From Nemertoderma westbladi (taxonomy: Eukaryota > Xenacoelomorpha > Nemertodermatida > Nemertodermatidae), in NCBI GenBank assembly GCA_032718475.1, contig JAUCBJ010007555.1, positions 1 through 44,947 on the forward strand: a stretch of DNA of 44,947 nt, written 5' to 3'. Positions 42,170 to 44,947 of this stretch are shown here, piece by piece. The translations under genes were made by a program, and so were the position numbers. Under the pieces are notes generated by a model, which did not search any database, was not told where the DNA came from, and saw only the letters and a program-made list of their open reading frames with translations. How positions within the stretch are numbered: position 1 is the stretch's first letter; each line of letters starts with the position of its first letter.

Positions 42170-42640
42170 CGCAAAGAAGATATGATTAGGTAGGCCTACG
42201 TGATATTAGTTTCTCAAACCAAACCTATCCATCCATTGACCGTCCAAATATATCCAATTTCTCAATCCATACTAATCAGTTATCAGTATGTAATAATGTA
42301 CACTGTAATGCTATACCGGTAATGTCAATGTCCAACCAAACAATGCGTTGAGTGTTATCGGACCAGCCGCCAAGAAATGTTAGGCTAACGGCACCTCGCT
42401 CTGTCGCATCAGTTTTTGTAGTGGTCTAGTTCCAGGCTACCAGAATCCGTTAGGCCTAGTGCATGATATAGAATCAGCACATCCTGACATCTGTGCAACT
42501 CCTGAACTCACGCGAGCATTTTACATATGGTCTTGTACCACGAAACCGTGTATTATTTACAGATGTAGGCTAAATTTCGGGTCATGTACCGTGCACAGTA
42601 CTGGTGGGCCTACACAGCTACTGCTATTTTGCCTAATACA
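42170..42640. other. No gene seen
   Basis: Short ORFs only and no recognisable repeat. The stretch from 42720 to 43085, beyond the inverted repeat, is also empty. Confidence 0.45.
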
Positions 42641-43089
42641 GGTCCCAGAGGTAAATCCTTACCCCACGGGCTGTTACCTCTCTGACTGACAGCGCAACAG
42701 CCCTCTCTCCATTTTGGACCTATACCGCCACTGCTTGGCTCTTTGGAAGTGTATTTCCGTAAAGCTCTATTGTATGGCTCTAGACCAACCCAAAGCAACA
42801 TTAGTATGTGAACACAGAATTCCATTCACCATTCATTTCAATGGTAGCCAACTTGTCTTTCTTGTATTGGGGGTAGACCACTGGTTAGCTTTCTGCTATT
42901 GTGTTATTCAAAGATAGCGGCAGGAATAAAGAGAAATACCGACCTCACTAATGGGCTGTTCCTTCAGGTCAGCTTAAGTTACAGTGTGAATGTTCAAGGG
43001 CGCCGCCAGTGGCCAGTCCACTCTGTCGTTATTGTGGCTTTATGAATGGAGTTCCTTTTAGTAGTTTCAAACGCTTTCATTCTATCTGC

Positions 43090-43300
43090 GCGCAAGAAGA
43101 TGGGAGTTGAGTTGGGGTTGCGGTTGAGTGTGGGTGGAGTGATTGACAGGTTGCCGGAAGTTGTCTGATTCTGTTTGAAACTGTCTGAATCTGTTTGAAA
43201 CTGTCTGAATCTGTTTGAAGTTGTTGGACTGTTGGAGTTTGTCTGAAAGTGTTTGAAGCTGTTGGATCCGAACGGTTCAGATCGGATCTGATGGCACTCT
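43090..43300 (-). mobile_element. Element built of 10-bp repeats, copy 2
   Basis: The array GTCTGAATCT/GTTTGAAACT (10-bp unit, 43155-43265) ends at the terminus GATCTGATGGCACTCT, the inverted form of the start of copy 1. Its right end is overrun by the LINE tail from about 43304. Confidence 0.6.
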
Positions 43301-43303
43301 CAT

Positions 43304-43885
43304 AAGGGAAAGGCATGGGCAGCCTTGAATAGGCTTTCCAGGATTTGGAAGTCATCTAGAATTAATCGGAAACTTAAGGTCCGATTATTTAGAGCAGCAG
43401 TAGTTCCAGTACTCCTCTACGGGAGTCCATGCTGGGCTCTAACTGCTGAGGACACCAAATCTCTGGATGGCGCATTCACAAGAATGCTACGCCGGGTACA
43501 TTGTGTCAAGTACAATGCACACATCTCCAACCAGACACTATATAACATTGGAGGTGTCTCATTGGTTCCCCCAAGCTTGACACTAGAACAAAATCGCCTC
43601 CGCTTTGCAGGACATTGCTTTCGCCGTGAGGACCAGCCAGTGCATAATCTTGTACTTTGGCAGCCTCATGGAGTGAATAAGCATGGTGGACAGCCCATGA
43701 CTTTCTTGAGACGCATCTTAAAGGACACTGGCCTTAAAGATGCGGATGATCTAGCAAATGTCATGGGTGATAGGGAGTTGTGGCGGTGCAATTTTGTTGA
43801 CAAGCCGGCACAGCATTCTTAAAAATGCAGCTGCAATGCAGCATGCCGATCCTAGTAGTAGTAGTAGTAGTAGTACTAGTAGTTG
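43304..43885 (+). mobile_element. 5'-truncated LINE tail (family 1)
   Basis: Open frame 43325-43822 with RLSRIWKS, LLYGSPCWALTAEDTKSLDG and RLRFAGHCFRRED, ending in AQHS, then the GCCGATCCTAG(TAG)n tail with one ACT interruption. It is nearer to the copy at 33451 than to 26132-26848. A clear target-site duplication was not found. Confidence 0.88.
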
Positions 43886-43929
43886 GTGAGCTGGACTGTA
43901 CATTTGCCATCAATGGGGATGGAACCTGT

Positions 43930-44012
43930 GTCTCGCAATAAACGTTAAATGGTTAGTGCGTCAGACTCTTCCAACCCAGAGGTCGCCAGCTCGATCCCAC
44001 CTGGACGTCATT
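43930..44012 (+). repeat. tRNA-like stretch, probable SINE head
   Basis: GTTAGTGCGTCAGACTCTTCC followed 18 bp later by GGTCGCCAGCTCGATCCC resembles the D/anticodon arm and T arm (box B) of a tRNA with anticodon CTT (Lys-like). The acceptor stem does not pair well, so it is not a working tRNA gene. Confidence 0.35.
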
Positions 44013-44947
44013 GCCGACTTTGCAAAGCTGTACCCAACAAAAAGTTATAACAAACGCTCAAGGTGTGCTGACAAATATTAGCCACAAACCTGGTGTAAGA
44101 ACCTGCAACACTATACCACCAATGAAGCGATCGGAACCGCCTGCAGTCGAGAATCCAGTACCGCTGGCGCTGCTGGCTGCATTCGATGGCGTCATGGTAT
44201 CCGCAAGATTCCAGTTCCAGATATGGGGACCATAGACCTACTGATCTGTCCGTCCCATTACAGTATATACACATTCGTGGGGCCTTCGCGCAGCACGAAG
44301 TGAGCAAAGTCTTTAGCATATGGGCACCATTAACGAGTTGTCTGCCGTTAGTCAGAAGTCTTCAACACAATACTCGTCCTCCTCTTGTGCATCGTTGCGT
44401 TAGATCGTTTTTGACCAAACTTAAGATTCTTTCTAAACTTGTGACGGACTACGTACATACCAAGTTTCGTTTAATTTCATCAAGGATTAACCGAGTTATT
44501 AGCGATCAAAATTTACGACGACGACAGACGACGACGACAGACAACTCGCCTATGGAACCCATATGCTAAGGCTTCGCTCACTTCGTGGCTCGCCCCACAT
44601 GTGGTTATTGGAGTATCGACTTGTCTAGCCTAATAAGTTAATTTAAATAGAGTCATCAGGACATGTAGATGTAGAAGAGTGTGTTTGTGCGGAGTTCTCT
44701 CTAAAACAACTCGGCGATATGATTGTAACAGTGATGTAACAGATGTTTGTTAACAGTGACAAAGGCATCCGCAATAAGTCAATTTCTTGGAATATAATGA
44801 TAATTAAGTACTTCATGAAAATATATAGTTTTATATCCCTTTTGGGCCATTCACGTACAATATAATTAACGCTTTTAAAGATAGTTTTTATTTATATTCT
44901 GACAGTGTGATTTACACGTTAATTTGACTATTGTGATAATTGGTTTA
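44013..44947. other. Unassigned repeat-like DNA
   Basis: A (GAC)n-rich stretch at 44514-44545 follows a TACCAAGTTTCGTTTAATTT motif (44459). A related ACCAAGTTTGGTATAATTT motif occurs at 41140, which suggests a shared repeat tail. ORFs here (44011-44569) have no recognisable domain. 44600-44947 is AT-rich and empty. Confidence 0.35.

Larger units (their letters stand above)
40057..42709. mobile_element. 2.65-kb interval bounded by inverted repeats
   Basis: The left edge GGCTGTTGCGCTGTCAGTCA (about 40064-40120) recurs inverted at about 42645-42702, over about 55 bp with few differences. Outside, CATTTTGG occurs on both sides (40049-40056, 42710-42717), each 7 nt from the inverted repeat. The outer 7 nt do not match, so either a cut-and-paste transposon with 8-bp duplications or two opposed copies of a short repeat is possible. 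No transposase was found inside. Confidence 0.5.

Noticed and set aside
43930-44012. Working tRNA gene
   Set aside because: The acceptor stem does not pair, and the surroundings look like a repeat.

Overview
The window looks like repeat-rich DNA from an invertebrate animal nucleus. There is no operon structure, rRNA or CRISPR. Almost everything that can be recognised is transposable-element DNA: LTR elements of the Ty3/gypsy and BEL/Pao groups, LINEs with (TAG)n or (GAT)n tails, an RT element carrying a SAP motif and a Ulp1-type (C48) protease, and small DNA transposons. The phylum cannot be fixed from the sequence; a marine invertebrate such as a cnidarian or mollusc is only an impression from the LINE and RT types.

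Left half, 1-26.85 kb: a stack of nested insertions. The oldest layer is a plus-strand BEL/Pao element (4399 to about 24775) with decayed gag, protease, RT and integrase parts. A minus-strand Ty3/gypsy element (1-4398), with intact gag and pol joined by a convincing -1 frameshift signal, sits in its 5' leader. A second BEL/Pao element of the same family (10068-22609, minus) sits at the start of its RT region, flanked by a GAGAG target-site duplication and bounded by two 1,236-bp LTRs that differ at only four sites by eye. This inner copy keeps gag and protease but has lost RT, RNase H and integrase. It carries an extra zinc-knuckle ORF downstream of pol, in the place where an env gene would lie. 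A truncated LINE follows the outer BEL integrase and is itself split by a solo BEL LTR with an ATGTT duplication.

Middle, 27.7-37.4 kb: a TATA box, a signal-peptide exon ending at GTAAGT (27786-27911) and a phase-compatible, Cys-rich last exon after an AG (37109-37363) suggest one small secreted-protein gene. Its roughly 9.2-kb intron is filled with retroelements: a LINE fragment (28673-29910), an endonuclease-bearing LINE (29911-32130 plus 35949-36300) and, splitting that LINE with a 13-bp target-site duplication, the SAP/Ulp1/RT element (32131-35948). That element was in turn hit by a 418-bp LINE tail with an 11-bp duplication.

Right part, 37.4-44.9 kb: a 535-bp MITE with TA duplications, two opposed copies of an element built from 10-bp repeats, a 103-bp LINE tail with a 12-bp duplication, a 2.65-kb interval bounded by about 55-bp inverted repeats, another LINE tail, and a tRNA-like SINE-type stretch. 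The stretches between them are AT-rich with no supported gene.
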